Shown: positions 35,545 through 45,543, counted from the stretch's first letter. The stretch is DNA of 64,000 nucleotides from Paenibacillus sp. PCH8 (GCF_002968835.1 NZ_PKQK01000003.1:917718-981717), one strand, 5' to 3'. Notes: generated by a model from the letters alone, not told the origin. Numbers and translations are program-made.

Positions 35545-36762
35545 TTACTCAGCGAGTTCTTGCCCCTTCGTTTCCCGGCCCCAGAACAGCACAGCGGCTG
35601 CACCAATCAGGATCGTCACGAAGAAAATGGTGAAGATCAGGCTGATCGCCACTTCACGCTGAACCAGCATACCGACCATTAATGGCGCAATTACGCCACC
35701 GATCCGGCCTACCGATGTAGCCAGACCAACACCCGTCGAACGAACGGAAGTTGGATACAATTCCGGGCTGTACGCGTACAATCCACCCCAGGCGCCCAAG
35801 TTGAAGAACGAGAGGCAGATCCCCGCGGCCAGAATCGTTGCTTCCGTGGTTGCTAGTCCGAACGCAATCGCACTGAATGCGGTCAGGGTAAGATACACAA
35901 CAAGTACGAATTTCCGACCATAACGTTCAATGAAATACGCCGCAGTAAAGTATCCTGGTAGCTGTGCGATCGTCATGATCAGCACGTATTGGAAGCTTTT
36001 GACCATTGTGAAGCCTTTCGCCATCACAACCGAAGGCAACCAGAGGAACATTCCATAATAAGAGAAGATGACGGTAAACCACAAAATCCAGAGCATCAAC
36101 GTTGTACGGCGATGTGGTACGGACCAGACGGTAGCCACTTTCTCGCGGAACGTCATTTTATGAAGCTTGGTATGGTTCTTGTAGCGCGGTGGGTCCTGAA
36201 TGGCACGGCGCAGATACAGTGCGTAGAACGCCGGAAGCGCTCCAATGGCAAACGCAATTCTCCATCCATACTCTGGAATGACAAAGTTGGCAATGAGTGC
36301 CGATACAATCCAGCCCCCAGCCCAGAAACTTTCCAATAACACCACGGCACGTCCACGTTCCGCTGTAGGCATCGACTCCGATACCAGCGTAGATGCCACC
36401 GGCAGCTCACCGCCGAGTCCGATCCCTGCAACTAGACGCAGTGCACACAATACAGCAAATCCGGTAGCTAGTGCAGACAGACCGCTTGCAATCGTGAAGA
36501 TTAACAAGGTCCACATCAGAATGGCTTTGCGTCCAAAACGGTCCGCAAGTGCACCCGCAAGCAAAGCACCCAACGCCATACCGATCGAGTTAATACTTGT
36601 CAGCACCCCGACTTGTCCGGGACTGAGACTCCATTCCTTGGCGAGTGCAGCCACGATGAAGGAGATCATACCAACTTCCATTGCATCAAACAGCCAGCTC
36701 ATGCCGGCACTGAACAGCAGCTTGCGCTGCTTGGGATTCCGCAATACTTCCAGTTTGCTCAT
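35545..36762 (-). CDS. MFS transporter, NiaP/YceI-like
   Basis: 405 residues with 12 hydrophobic segments. It carries the MFS loop 2-3 motif GALADRFGRKAILM and loop 8-9 version FIERYGRKFVLV. LFDAMEVGMISFIVAALAKE, RLVAGIGLGGELPVASTLVS and YSPELYPTSVRSTGVGLA are typical of the aromatic acid/niacin branch (NiaP, PcaK). Nicotinate uptake is therefore a guess; other organic acids are possible. AAGGGAG lies 9 nt before ATG 36762; the TTG at 36765 is not needed. It ends an array of leftward transport genes but is separated from the ABC operon by 114 nt, so co-transcription is uncertain. Confidence 0.75.
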   Translation of the reverse strand: MSKLEVLRNPKQRKLLFSAGMSWLFDAMEVGMISFIVAALAKEWSLSPGQVGVLTSINSIGMALGALLAGALADRFGRKAILMWTLLIFTIASGLSALATGFAVLCALRLVAGIGLGGELPVASTLVSESMPTAERGRAVVLLESFWAGGWIVSALIANFVIPEYGWRIAFAIGALPAFYALYLRRAIQDPPRYKNHTKLHKMTFREKVATVWSVPHRRTTLMLWILWFTVIFSYYGMFLWLPSVVMAKGFTMVKSFQYVLIMTIAQLPGYFTAAYFIERYGRKFVLVVYLTLTAFSAIAFGLATTEATILAAGICLSFFNLGAWGGLYAYSPELYPTSVRSTGVGLATSVGRIGGVIAPLMVGMLVQREVAISLIFTIFFVTILIGAAAVLFWGRETKGQELAE

Positions 36763-36876
36763 CAATTATAGCTCCCTTGATCTCTATGTAGTCATTCTGA
36801 CACTAAACCATTATTATGCAGAATGATACAGAAATCAATGCAAAATACGCAGTTCCGCCAATCTTCTTTCCAATCC

Positions 36877-37692
36877 TCACCCTTTGAGTGAACCTGCTGT
36901 CAGTCCTGCAACAAAATAACGCTGGAGCAACAGGAACAGCACAATCATCGGAATGGCTGTGACGAGAACACCCGTGAGCATCATCGGATAGTTGGTCACG
37001 TATTCCCCACGGAATTGCATCAGTGCGAGTGGTAACGTCAGTTTGGACTTACTGCTGAGCATGAGCATTGGAATGAGCAAGTCATTCCAGACCATCACGA
37101 GCAGGAACGTCGCTGTAGCCGCCAGCGAAGGAGCTGCAAGTGGTAGCGCAATCCGGGTATAAAGCCTCCACTCGCTCGCACCGTCCATACTGCCTGCTTC
37201 CAGAATTTCCGAATTAAGCATGCGCATGAAGCCTGTCAGCATGAATACCGAGACTGGCATCAGCATCGCAGCAGATACCACGATCAGGCCTGTCAGACTG
37301 TCCGACCACCCGAGTGTACGCGTGAGGGAATAGATTGGCAGCATGCTTACCTGAGAAGGAACAATTAGCCCCGCTACGAACAGGGCAAACACAATTTTGC
37401 CTATTCTGCCGCCCCAGCGAACAATGGCGTAAGCAATCATGCTACTTAGCAATAATTCAATGGCAACCGTACCCAGCGTCACGACCAGACTGTTCCCGAA
37501 GTATTGCCACATCGGCTGGTTGCGGAACATGCCGGTGACGTTATCCCACGTAAACGGGTCAGGCCAGCTGAATGGGCTGGTGAAGAAGTTGCTACTTGTT
37601 TTGAACGAAGATACGAATACAAAGTATAGCGGCACAAGGATCAGCAACGCGTACACCAACAGGATCAGTCGATTGAACCATTTTAAAACCAT
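36877..37692 (-). CDS. ABC sugar importer permease, MalG-type
   Basis: 271 residues with six membrane segments. The EAA loop EAGSMDGASEWRLYTRIALP contacts the ATPase. LTLPLALMQFRGEYVTNYPM and the final FVAGLTAGSLKG are typical of CUT1 family permeases. GGGAG lies 5 nt before ATG 37692, which is preferred to the upstream 37740 start. It is separated from the MalF-type gene by 225 nt that contain no gene. No ATPase gene is nearby, as usual for CUT1 systems sharing MsmX. Confidence 0.85.
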   Translation of the reverse strand: MVLKWFNRLILLVYALLILVPLYFVFVSSFKTSSNFFTSPFSWPDPFTWDNVTGMFRNQPMWQYFGNSLVVTLGTVAIELLLSSMIAYAIVRWGGRIGKIVFALFVAGLIVPSQVSMLPIYSLTRTLGWSDSLTGLIVVSAAMLMPVSVFMLTGFMRMLNSEILEAGSMDGASEWRLYTRIALPLAAPSLAATATFLLVMVWNDLLIPMLMLSSKSKLTLPLALMQFRGEYVTNYPMMLTGVLVTAIPMIVLFLLLQRYFVAGLTAGSLKG

Positions 37693-37917
37693 ATGAACTC
37701 CCTTCTTCCTTGGGCCTGCTCGGGCGCTGTTCAAGATCACCGTTCGGACTCGGCTGAAACGACAAATACTTCTCCATCGCTATCCCCGCCCAGTCACAAC
37801 CGTCTCCTAAACCACACTTCCGCAGCACCTCAATTCACTACGACACGATAAAATCAACAACTTGTTCTACATCTCATGCACTCACGACTCTCATACTCAC
37901 GAACATCCGTCCAATCT

Positions 37918-38790
37918 TTAATAGCTTACACGGTCGGCACGGAGTGCCTTGAACTGCAAAAGCGTCAGCAACGCGAGCAACACCAGGAAGATCATGGAAC
38001 CGGCAGAAGCCAGACCAAAGGAATAGCTGCCAAAGGCAGTGTGATAGATATAGGTTGTCAAAATTTCAGTTGCGTAGTTCGGGCCTCCGTCCGTCATCGT
38101 GAAAATGAGGTCAAATGCCTTGAACGACTGAATAGTCGTATAGGCCACAACAATCGTTGCCGAAGGTGCCAGCAGCGGCCAGGTCACGGTACGGAAAACC
38201 TGCCACTTGCTGCCGCCGTCCATGCGAGCCGCTTCATATAGTTCGGCCGGAATGCCTTGCAAACCTGCGATGAATACGATCATCATCTGTCCGGCATGGG
38301 CCCAGACCTGTACCGCAGCGATAGAATAGATGGCAATCTTGGGATCACCAATCCAGTTGCGGGCGATGCTGCTCATCCCCGCTTCATTCAGTCCATAGTT
38401 GATCAATCCAATGGATGGATCATACATAAATGCCCAGATCAGTCCAACCGATACGGAGGACAGAATCGCAGGCAGGAAATACAATGCCCTAAGCACAATG
38501 CGTGTCTTGGTATTACGTACCAGGAGCAGAGCCAGGACAAGTGAAATAAAGGTTTGTGCGATAACAACCGTTAACATGAACTCCACATTATTGCCAAAGG
38601 CTTTGCGGAATACGATGCTGCTGAGACTGTCCTTGTAATTATCCAGCCCTACAAATGCATACGACGGGGATACCCCATCCCAATCCGTAAAGGAATAGAA
38701 CAGCCCCGTCAATGTAGGAAATACGAACAATCCAACGTACAGCAGCAACCCGGGGATCAGAAACAGGGATAGCTGAAGACGGTTTTTCAT
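37918..38790 (-). CDS. ABC sugar importer permease, MalF-type
   Basis: 290 residues with six membrane segments. The start SLFLIPGLLLYVGLFVFPTL and the EAA loop LYEAARMDGGSKWQVFRTVT followed by WPLLAPSAT are hallmarks of CUT1 permeases. It follows the solute-binding protein gene by 3 nt and is surely co-transcribed with it. Substrate cannot be read from the sequence; an oligosaccharide or glycoside is likely. Confidence 0.88.
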   Translation of the reverse strand: MKNRLQLSLFLIPGLLLYVGLFVFPTLTGLFYSFTDWDGVSPSYAFVGLDNYKDSLSSIVFRKAFGNNVEFMLTVVIAQTFISLVLALLLVRNTKTRIVLRALYFLPAILSSVSVGLIWAFMYDPSIGLINYGLNEAGMSSIARNWIGDPKIAIYSIAAVQVWAHAGQMMIVFIAGLQGIPAELYEAARMDGGSKWQVFRTVTWPLLAPSATIVVAYTTIQSFKAFDLIFTMTDGGPNYATEILTTYIYHTAFGSYSFGLASAGSMIFLVLLALLTLLQFKALRADRVSY

Positions 38791-38793
38791 CGT

Positions 38794-40068
38794 TTATTTC
38801 CCGATATGCTGATCAATGATCGCTTGTGCCTGCTGTGCTGCTTCTTCTGGAGAAGTACCGCTCAACACAGCCTGAATGGAGTTGGTTACTGCCTTCTGGT
38901 TATCTCCGTTCAGGATGGTGAACCGTGGCTGGAACACGGTCTTTTTGCTCGCCCATTCTCCGGCTACCTGAAGCTCAGGCGTATCGTACTTCACATCATT
39001 CACCGTTACATTCTGTCCCGTCTGGTTAGCGTAGTCGCTCGCCACTTTCGGATTGCTCAGGAATTCGATGAACTTCTTGGCTTCTTCCGGATGTTTCGAC
39101 TTGCTGTTCACCGCGAGCATGAATGTGGTCGTATGCACCCCTTCATACTTCGCTTGATCGGCATTTACCGTGATTGGTGCGAGCAATTTTTGCTCCAGAT
39201 TTGGGTTTTGCTGTTTGTTCTGAGCGAGTTGATATGATCCACTTGCCAGCATGGCTGCTTTTTCTTGAATGAACAGTGCGCCTGCTGCAGGGTCTTTCGT
39301 ACCCAGTGCATCCTGCTGGAAGTAACCTTTATCGTTCAGTTCCTTGATCTGCGTCAATGTTTTCACCCAGAACTCATCTGTGAGTTTGGCTTCACCCGCT
39401 TCTACTTTGGTAAAAATGTCGTCACTTGGTGCATTGTTCATCACCATCGTATTCATGAATTGGCCCGGACCAATGTCCGCTCCTGCAAAGGCAATCGGGA
39501 TGATGCCATTGTCTTTCAGCTTCTGGCACAAGGCGAGGAAACCTTCCCAATCCGTTGGTGGCGTCAGCCCGTATTGTTCAAACAATTTTACATTGTAGAT
39601 TGGATCGTTATATACGAGTTGATACGGAATCGCATATTGCTTGCCATCGTGCTGTCCTGATTCAATCAGCTTTGGATTGTAGGATGACAGGAACGATGAT
39701 CCGGTCAGATCGGTGAACAATCCGGCTTTGGTGAAAGCTTCGAACTGTGCACCCGGGAAGGAAGCAAAGACATCCCCGACCGAACCGTCACTGATTTTGG
39801 ATTGTACGGTGGACTGGTATTGATCGGAGGGCAGTGTCTGCATCTCCACGTTGATGTTCGGGTTTTCTTTTTCAAATGCGTCAATGGTCTTGTTGAGTGC
39901 TTCGGAATCCTCTCCACGCCAATGCATGAAGCTGATCGTAACCTTGCCTGAACCTGAGGAGCCGTTCTCTCCAGATGACGCGTTATCCCCACCGCCGCAA
40001 GCCGACAGCAGGATGGACATCACCAACATACTGACGAGTGGCAGGATAAATTTTTTATTTTTTTTCAT
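38794..40068 (-). CDS. ABC sugar-binding lipoprotein
   Basis: 424 residues. Lipobox LLSACGGG at residues 20-27 marks lipidation at Cys. The mature part has the family 1 solute-binding fold: VTISFMHWRGEDSEALNKTI, SVGDVFASFPGAQFEAFTKA, NPKVASDYANQTGQ. It delivers a carbohydrate to the two permeases encoded downstream. AGGAGGTCG precedes the ATG. The upstream 303 nt contain a dispersed repeat rather than a regulator gene. The AraC regulator at 42.1 kb may control it. Confidence 0.9.
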   Translation of the reverse strand: MKKNKKFILPLVSMLVMSILLSACGGGDNASSGENGSSGSGKVTISFMHWRGEDSEALNKTIDAFEKENPNINVEMQTLPSDQYQSTVQSKISDGSVGDVFASFPGAQFEAFTKAGLFTDLTGSSFLSSYNPKLIESGQHDGKQYAIPYQLVYNDPIYNVKLFEQYGLTPPTDWEGFLALCQKLKDNGIIPIAFAGADIGPGQFMNTMVMNNAPSDDIFTKVEAGEAKLTDEFWVKTLTQIKELNDKGYFQQDALGTKDPAAGALFIQEKAAMLASGSYQLAQNKQQNPNLEQKLLAPITVNADQAKYEGVHTTTFMLAVNSKSKHPEEAKKFIEFLSNPKVASDYANQTGQNVTVNDVKYDTPELQVAGEWASKKTVFQPRFTILNGDNQKAVTNSIQAVLSGTSPEEAAQQAQAIIDQHIGK

Positions 40069-40121
40069 GAAAGACGACCTCCTGAGGATGATTGATATGT
40101 TAACTAAAGAATGTTTATACT

Positions 40122-40340
40122 GAGCACTCCGATGACAGAATAACCTTCCGATCGCTGTTATCCCCAGATTTATTTGATTCCCTTTTATAAAAGGAAAAAT
40201 CCGGGGATCGCGTATGCTTCCGATGTAGCTTTCTTCCAGAAAGCTTTCAGGCGAGATGATGCTTACGAAGCAGCTTTCTTTCAGAAAGCTTTGAGCTCCG
40301 CTTCTTCAGATCGGTTCTGCCCTCTCCGTTAAAGTGTAAA
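40122..40340 (+). repeat. Dispersed hairpin-rich repeat, copy 1
   Basis: Contains CTTCCGATCGCTGTTATC, an ATCCCCAGATTT/AAATCCGGGGAT stem, two AGCTTTCTT(C/T)CAGAAAGCT palindromes and CCGCTTCTTCAGAT, ending CCTCTCCGTTA. The same order of blocks occurs at 41665, 46489 and, inverted, 60803. It lies between the SsuD-like gene and the binding-protein gene. Confidence 0.8.
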
Positions 40341-40371
40341 AAAAAGGGCACTTACTTAGATTGGTAGTAAC

Positions 40372-41574
40372 TTAGTTAGTAGTAACGGAATGTTGCTTCT
40401 GTCTTGTTTTCCATTTCTCGCGAATGATCGGCATCACGGTGCGTCCGAAGATTTCGGCTTCTTCCAGATGCGGATAACCGGATAGAATGAAGGTCGTAAC
40501 GCCCAGATCTCCATATTCCATCAAGCGTTCTGCGACTTGTTCGGCTGTACCTACTATGAGAATCGCACCGCCGGAACGCACAACGGACAAGCCTGTCCAT
40601 AGGTTCGGACCTACGACGAATTGCTGTTTCTCGGACAACTCCCGCAATTCGTTCTGTCTGCGCTGATTCGTTGCATCTGTCTCGGCAAAGGCGGCTTTCG
40701 CCTTCTCAATTGCTTCGGGTGGTACTTTGCTAATAATCTCCCAAGCCGCTGCCCATGCTTCTTCTTCGGTATCCCGAATGAGTACCTGAGCACGCATGCC
40801 GTAACGTAACTGACGATCTCGCCCCGTTTCCTCTTTCACCTGCTGACGAATGACCTCAATCTCTTCGATCTGCTCTTGAATCCAGTCATGGGGCTCGCCC
40901 CACATCAGGAACGTATCCGCATGTTCAACAGCAACCTTCTTGGCAATCGGAGAACTTCCTCCCAGATAGAATGGTGGATGCGGATTTTGCACCGTCTCCG
41001 GTATGCCCACCGGTCCTTTGAAGTTGTAATACTGGCCGTTGAATTCAGGATTGAGATCGCCCGATGTGTCTGCGCTAGATTGTGTGTCACTTTTGGCAAA
41101 CTCCGTCAGATTCAGTCCCGTCGATTGGGTCCATGAACGCTTCATGACTTCCATATACTCACTTGCGCGTACATACCGTTCATCATGCGCATGTGCCAGT
41201 GGATCGCCAAGTTCCTCCAGATCTCGAACGGAACTGCCTGTCACCACATTGATCATGGCGCGACCACCAGAGAGCTGATCCAGTGCCGCACCCATGCGAG
41301 CCGCGAGAACGGGTGTAACCAGACCGGGACGAATCGCAACAAGGGGACGCAGTGTCTTCGTGTGACTCATCACCGCCGAGCCGACCACCCACGCATCCAG
41401 ACAAGCTCCCCCTGTCGGAATCAGTACAAATTCGAATCCTGCCTTCTCCGCCGTCTGTGCCACATCAACCAGATAATCCAGACTCGGCTCCCTCTCCGGG
41501 GTAACACCTACATACTTACCATCCCCTGCTGTAGGCAAAAACCATCCAAACTTCATTTCTTCCTGTTCGTTCAC
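40372..41574 (-). CDS. LLM-class flavin monooxygenase, SsuD-like
   Basis: About 400 residues. It begins MKFGWFLPTAGDGKYVG and carries the SsuD-type substrate and flavin segments VDVAQTAEKAGFEFVLIPTG, TKTLRPLVAIRPGLVTPVLA and YYNFKGPVGIPETVQNPHPP, then YLGGSSPIAKKVAVEHADTF. SsuD releases sulfite from alkanesulfonates with FMNH2 and O2, a sulfur-starvation route, which suits the cysK gene elsewhere in this window. Starts at TTG 41583, GTG 41574 or ATG 41556 are possible; AGAAGGGA is best spaced for GTG 41574. Without SsuABC or an FMN reductase beside it, the exact substrate is open. Confidence 0.85.
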   Translation of the reverse strand: MNEQEEMKFGWFLPTAGDGKYVGVTPEREPSLDYLVDVAQTAEKAGFEFVLIPTGGACLDAWVVGSAVMSHTKTLRPLVAIRPGLVTPVLAARMGAALDQLSGGRAMINVVTGSSVRDLEELGDPLAHAHDERYVRASEYMEVMKRSWTQSTGLNLTEFAKSDTQSSADTSGDLNPEFNGQYYNFKGPVGIPETVQNPHPPFYLGGSSPIAKKVAVEHADTFLMWGEPHDWIQEQIEEIEVIRQQVKEETGRDRQLRYGMRAQVLIRDTEEEAWAAAWEIISKVPPEAIEKAKAAFAETDATNQRRQNELRELSEKQQFVVGPNLWTGLSVVRSGGAILIVGTAEQVAERLMEYGDLGVTTFILSGYPHLEEAEIFGRTVMPIIREKWKTRQKQHSVTTN

Positions 41575-41664
41575 CAAAGTCAATCCCTTCTATGACATAA
41601 ATAAAGTCCCATTGTTAAAAATAAGATCACTGTTCTGCAACTTGGCCGTTCCGGTTACGAATCG

Positions 41665-41832
41665 TTCTTCCGATCGCTGTTATCCTCGGATTTTTTGATT
41701 TTCCTTTTCCAAAGGGTAAATCCGGCGGATAGCTTATGCTTCCGATGTAGCTTTCTTTCAGAAAGCTTTCAGGCGAACGCTTCGCTTCTTCAGAATCGAT
41801 TTCGTTCCCTCCACTACGTTCGCACTCGTTTA
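41665..41832 (+). repeat. Dispersed hairpin-rich repeat, copy 2
   Basis: CTTCCGATCGCTGTTATC, then a TCCTCGGATTTTTT/AAATCCGGCGGAT stem, AGCTTTCTTTCAGAAAGCT and GCTTCGCTTCTTCAGAAT, in the same order as the other copies. It lies in the 520-nt divergent region between the SsuD-like gene and the AraC gene. The remainder (41833-42109) is AT-rich and probably holds the AraC promoter. Confidence 0.8.
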
Positions 41833-42109
41833 AAACTTATTTTTAAAGTGTGCCTAATTTCTAAATTCATTTTCAAAGTACATATCCAAATGCCGATTAA
41901 TTAACTTGGTTTAATAGGTATGGACATCATATCAATTGATTTGTCTGTGAGCAATGTCATTTCGCGGCAATTTGTTTTTGTCATTTTGTGGTCTTTTCTC
42001 AGAATTAGGTCTTCCTGATCTTGAATATGTACAAAACCCACCTGTATAATAGGTTATAAATGATTATTACAGGCTGTCATTACTATACTTATCTAAAGAG
42101 GTGTTCCTG

Positions 42110-42982
42110 TTGACCGAGAGCATGAAGGAGGACCACCACGAGTTTCTGGACATCATTTTTTTCACTCCGTCTGAATTCGAGAAAGCCGGTGGCGCCTGGC
42201 CTATCCGAATCGGCCGTAATATAGCCAAGAGCAACTATCATATTGGCCCTCGTACCACACCTTATCATTATTTGCTGTTTGTGCTGGAGGGGGAAGGTAC
42301 ATTCATACAGAACGGACAGCGTCATGCCCTTCGGGCCAAGGATGCGTTCTGTTTATTTCCGCATGTTACCCATGAGTACTGGACTGACTCGGAGGCGCCT
42401 TTGCAAAAAATATTTATTGCATTTGACGGCACACATGCTGCCGAACTGCTCTCACGAATTGGACTGACGCCTGAATCTCCACACCGTTCAGGGGTGTTGA
42501 TCGCGGAGACGGCAAGTAGCATGCGCTCATTCATGGAGGAAGTTCGTACCCCTCAAGGCGGAGCCAGCGACTTGGGACGACTCATCCGGTTCCTCGGGCT
42601 CTTCGACCGAATTGCCCGTTCTCCAGCCACCAAGGGACTCCAACCGGATTCAACCGTACCTTGGCTTCAGAAAGGCAAAGAATACATGGAACTTCATTTT
42701 GCCGGCGGCATTACGGTGGAAGGTGTGTCCGCTCATGCGGGCGTGGACCGGACCCATTTTGCCAAACAGTTCCGCAAAGCCTATGATCTGTCTCCTGTTC
42801 AATATATTCAGCAGCTCAAAATGAATCAGGCCAAGCGTCTACTTGTGCAGACTTCGCTAAGCTTAACGGAAGTAGCACATTCCGTGGGTTACCCGGACTT
42901 GTTCTCCTTCTCCAAAGCGTTCAAAAAGCAAGTCGGGCTACCTCCCAACCGCTACCGGACAGCGGAAAGCAGCAAAGGATGA
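42110..42982 (+). CDS. AraC-family transcription regulator
   Basis: About 290 residues. The N-terminal cupin-like domain (YHYLLFVLEGEGTFIQNG; LFPHVTHEYWTDS) would bind a small ligand, often a sugar. The C-terminal double helix-turn-helix has GITVEGVSAHAGVDRTHFAK and SLTEVAHSVGYPDLFSFSKA then FKKQVGLPPNRYR, the AraC signature. AGAGG lies 9 nt before TTG 42110; ATG codons at 42119-42122 are alternatives. Divergent from the SsuD-like gene and near the ABC importer, which is a plausible target. Confidence 0.85.
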   Translation: MTESMKEDHHEFLDIIFFTPSEFEKAGGAWPIRIGRNIAKSNYHIGPRTTPYHYLLFVLEGEGTFIQNGQRHALRAKDAFCLFPHVTHEYWTDSEAPLQKIFIAFDGTHAAELLSRIGLTPESPHRSGVLIAETASSMRSFMEEVRTPQGGASDLGRLIRFLGLFDRIARSPATKGLQPDSTVPWLQKGKEYMELHFAGGITVEGVSAHAGVDRTHFAKQFRKAYDLSPVQYIQQLKMNQAKRLLVQTSLSLTEVAHSVGYPDLFSFSKAFKKQVGLPPNRYRTAESSKG

Positions 42983-43149
42983 AGGGCCGTTTCGCCTGTG
43001 CAAACAGAAGCAAATAGTCTCCTCCACCCGCCCCTTTGCGTTATCTCTCCCCGTGATCTCGGCTCCGGCACTGTGCGAAGTTTAACGGATTGCGATGGAC
43101 TTGCATACACAACCCTACAAAATTCATCCCTGAATGCACCCGCAAAAAA

Positions 43150-43179
43150 AGGCAAGCCCCTTTAACCCGGAGCTTGCCT
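43150..43179. terminator. Bidirectional terminator
   Basis: AGGCAAGC and GCTTGCCT stem with A-run on the left and T-rich run on the right, between the convergent araC-like gene and the EPS operon. Confidence 0.8.
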
Positions 43180-43243
43180 TCTTTCTATACTTAATATGAT
43201 CTTAATTTACGTTATTACGAAGTTGTTTTACGTTAAACTAACG

Positions 43244-44167
43244 CTATTCCTTCTTCTCATCCTTACGTGCAAGCGGAATACTGTTCTCCTTTGCATACCA
43301 CGCTTCATAATGATGCACAGCCACACCTGCAAAAGAAGAATGAGAAGAACCCAGATCGAACACCTTCGCCATTTCTTCATTCATATTGCTAACCGGTTTA
43401 CGGAAAAAGGTCAGGTGATCCCCCTCGTGTGTATCCGCGAGTTCCGCTCCGATCCATACTTTCTTGCCAAGCTCATCCGCTTCGTCCAGCTCTTCCTTGG
43501 ACAGATCATACATCTGCTGCCCACTGTCCCGGTAAGCCATGATTGCCACCGCATCAAAGTGGTCAATGACCCATCGGCTGAATGTACCGTCCCCTTCAGC
43601 CGACTGACGGGCATCCAGCCAGAACGGAATGGCAGCACTCATGTACAGCCCCGCAGCATCTCCTGCTTTCGTCCAGGCCTTCATGTTGTCACTCCACTCC
43701 GCAATGACGCTGTTCTCCTCGTTCTCCCAGCGTTTCAGCTGATACGGCTCCACATCCAGTTGAACGCCTTCAAAGCGTTCGTTCTTGGAAGAAGCTGTAT
43801 TGTATGCTCGTACTCGCTCAATAAAAGCAAGTCCCTCTTCCTGCTTCTCCTTATAGGCCCAGTCCGCATGTCCATTCAGGGCATGCACTTCGATCTCGGC
43901 CTGACGAGCAGCCGCGATAAACTTGCGGTATGTCACGTCTGGTACCTCATCCTGGATTTGCAGGAAGATGGTATCCACCCCCTGCTCTTTGGAGAAAGCA
44001 ACAATCTCGGGTGTCTGCTCTGCAATAATAGACGCGTCCCACAGCCAGGTCGCTTTGTGTTCCTCGGTGGAGAACCATTTGAACATCCAGGACAGAAGCA
44101 ACAGGCACAGCACCACAGCTAGAATGCCCCATTTCGCCTTACCTGCCAGCTTGCCCTGTCGACTCAT
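43244..44167 (-). CDS. Membrane-anchored glycoside-hydrolase-like protein, end of EPS operon
   Basis: 307 residues. One N-terminal membrane anchor (WGILAVVLCLLLLSWMF) is followed by an extracytoplasmic alpha/beta-barrel: ATWLWDASIIAEQTPEIV, VDTIFLQIQDEVPD, FEGVQLDVEPYQLKRW with an acidic D-x-E pair on a strand end, and AVAIMAYRDSGQQM. The pattern fits TIM-barrel hydrolases that trim polysaccharide, with the Glu of LDVEP a candidate acid. I cannot name a GH family. It starts 8 nt after the dehydrogenase stop, so it is part of the operon, and it probably processes or releases the polymer. Confidence 0.6.
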   Translation of the reverse strand: MSRQGKLAGKAKWGILAVVLCLLLLSWMFKWFSTEEHKATWLWDASIIAEQTPEIVAFSKEQGVDTIFLQIQDEVPDVTYRKFIAAARQAEIEVHALNGHADWAYKEKQEEGLAFIERVRAYNTASSKNERFEGVQLDVEPYQLKRWENEENSVIAEWSDNMKAWTKAGDAAGLYMSAAIPFWLDARQSAEGDGTFSRWVIDHFDAVAIMAYRDSGQQMYDLSKEELDEADELGKKVWIGAELADTHEGDHLTFFRKPVSNMNEEMAKVFDLGSSHSSFAGVAVHHYEAWYAKENSIPLARKDEKKE

Positions 44168-44175
44168 GTATTTCC

Positions 44176-45543
44176 TCAGACGAGTAACGCTTCACTTGGC
44201 TCAAGCACAGGATGCTGTACCGAGTGACCAATCTTGTAGATGTGCGGATGTGTGTACGAACGGAATGCATTACGTGTATCCAGAATCGGTACACCCATCT
44301 CGGCAATATCAAAGTAAGGCAGATCGCTGTGGTTGGTGATCAGTACGATGCAATCGTACGTTTTGAACCGTTCCAGATTGAACACTTCGCTGTGTACGGT
44401 CTCGCCATGTTTGTCCTGGAAGGAATCTGCATGCGGGTCGTAATAGCTAACGTTAGCTCCACTTTCCTTAAACAGTTCATACACTTCCAGTCCCGGTGAT
44501 TCACGCAGGTCGGCAATATTCGGTTTGTACGACATGCCGAGCAGCAGGATATTGGATTTCCGTATGGATTTCGCGTATTCGTTCAGAATCGTTGACGTCT
44601 TGTTCAACACATAATATGGCATGTTGTCATTGGTGGATTGCGCAAGCTCAATGAATTTACTGTAGAAACGGAAGCCTTTGGCTTTCCAGGACAGGTACAT
44701 CGGATCAAGCGGGATGCAATGTCCACCGATGCCTGGGCCTGGATAGAATGGCATGAAACCAAATGGCTTCGTTGCCGCTGCATCAATGACTTCCCAGATA
44801 TCGATCCCCATGCGGTCGCACATCATCGCCATTTCATTCACAAAGGCAATATTTACGCTACGGAATGTATTTTCCAGCAGTTTGGACATTTCAGCCACTT
44901 TTGGTGAAGATACCGGAACTACGGTTTCAACGTATTTGCCATACAGCGCTGTTCCAAGTTTCAGGCAGGCTTCTGTTGTGCCCCCAATGACTTTTGGTGT
45001 ATTAAACGTTGTGAAGCGTCCGTTGGACGGGTCCACACGTTCAGGCGAGAAGCACAGGAAGTAATCTTTGCCGGCTTCCTGTCCGATCTTGTCCAGCTGC
45101 TGTTGGATCAGTTCTTCGGTTGTACCTGGATAGGTCGTGCTCTCCAGCGTAATCAGCATACCTGGTTTCATATGCAGTTTGATCTGATCCACTACTGTTT
45201 CGATGTAAGACGTATCCGGGTCCTGATTTTCGCTGAGCGGTGTTGGAACGCAGATACTGAGCGCGTCGATCACGCGCAACATGCTGTAATCTGTCGTTGG
45301 CTGGAAACGACCGCTTTGCATTACTTTTTTCAACTCATCGGATGAAATATCGTGAATATAGGAATCGCCTTGATAGATACTTTCTACTTTGGACGCATCC
45401 AGATCAATTCCGATGACCGTGAAACCTTGATTGACCATTTCCACGGCAAGTGGAAGTCCGACGTAACCGAGCCCGACGACGCCGAGTACAGCTTCTTTAT
45501 TTTCAATCGCATTCAGTAAGGTGTGGAATTGTTGATTCTCCAT
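44176..45543 (-). CDS. Nucleotide-sugar 6-dehydrogenase (WbpA/UDP-GlcNAc type)
   Basis: 455 residues. Rossmann start VLGVVGLGYVGLPLAVEMVN, catalytic Cys in PGPGIGGHCIPLDP, Lys/Asn region LENTFRSVNIAFVNEMAMMC and C-terminal LLLGMSYKPNIADLRESPG. Such enzymes oxidise UDP-GlcNAc, UDP-ManNAc or UDP-Glc to the uronic acid with two NAD+. The motif set fits the WbpA/UDP-N-acetylhexosamine branch better than UDP-glucose dehydrogenase, but the substrate is not certain. It supplies an acidic sugar for the exopolysaccharide made by this operon. The gap to the upstream response-regulator gene is about 80 nt. Confidence 0.85.
   Translation of the reverse strand: MENQQFHTLLNAIENKEAVLGVVGLGYVGLPLAVEMVNQGFTVIGIDLDASKVESIYQGDSYIHDISSDELKKVMQSGRFQPTTDYSMLRVIDALSICVPTPLSENQDPDTSYIETVVDQIKLHMKPGMLITLESTTYPGTTEELIQQQLDKIGQEAGKDYFLCFSPERVDPSNGRFTTFNTPKVIGGTTEACLKLGTALYGKYVETVVPVSSPKVAEMSKLLENTFRSVNIAFVNEMAMMCDRMGIDIWEVIDAAATKPFGFMPFYPGPGIGGHCIPLDPMYLSWKAKGFRFYSKFIELAQSTNDNMPYYVLNKTSTILNEYAKSIRKSNILLLGMSYKPNIADLRESPGLEVYELFKESGANVSYYDPHADSFQDKHGETVHSEVFNLERFKTYDCIVLITNHSDLPYFDIAEMGVPILDTRNAFRSYTHPHIYKIGHSVQHPVLEPSEALLV

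Noticed and set aside
43196..44122. 308-codon plus-strand open frame
   Set aside because: Antisense shadow of the hydrolase-like gene at 43244-44167, which has a membrane anchor and operon context.
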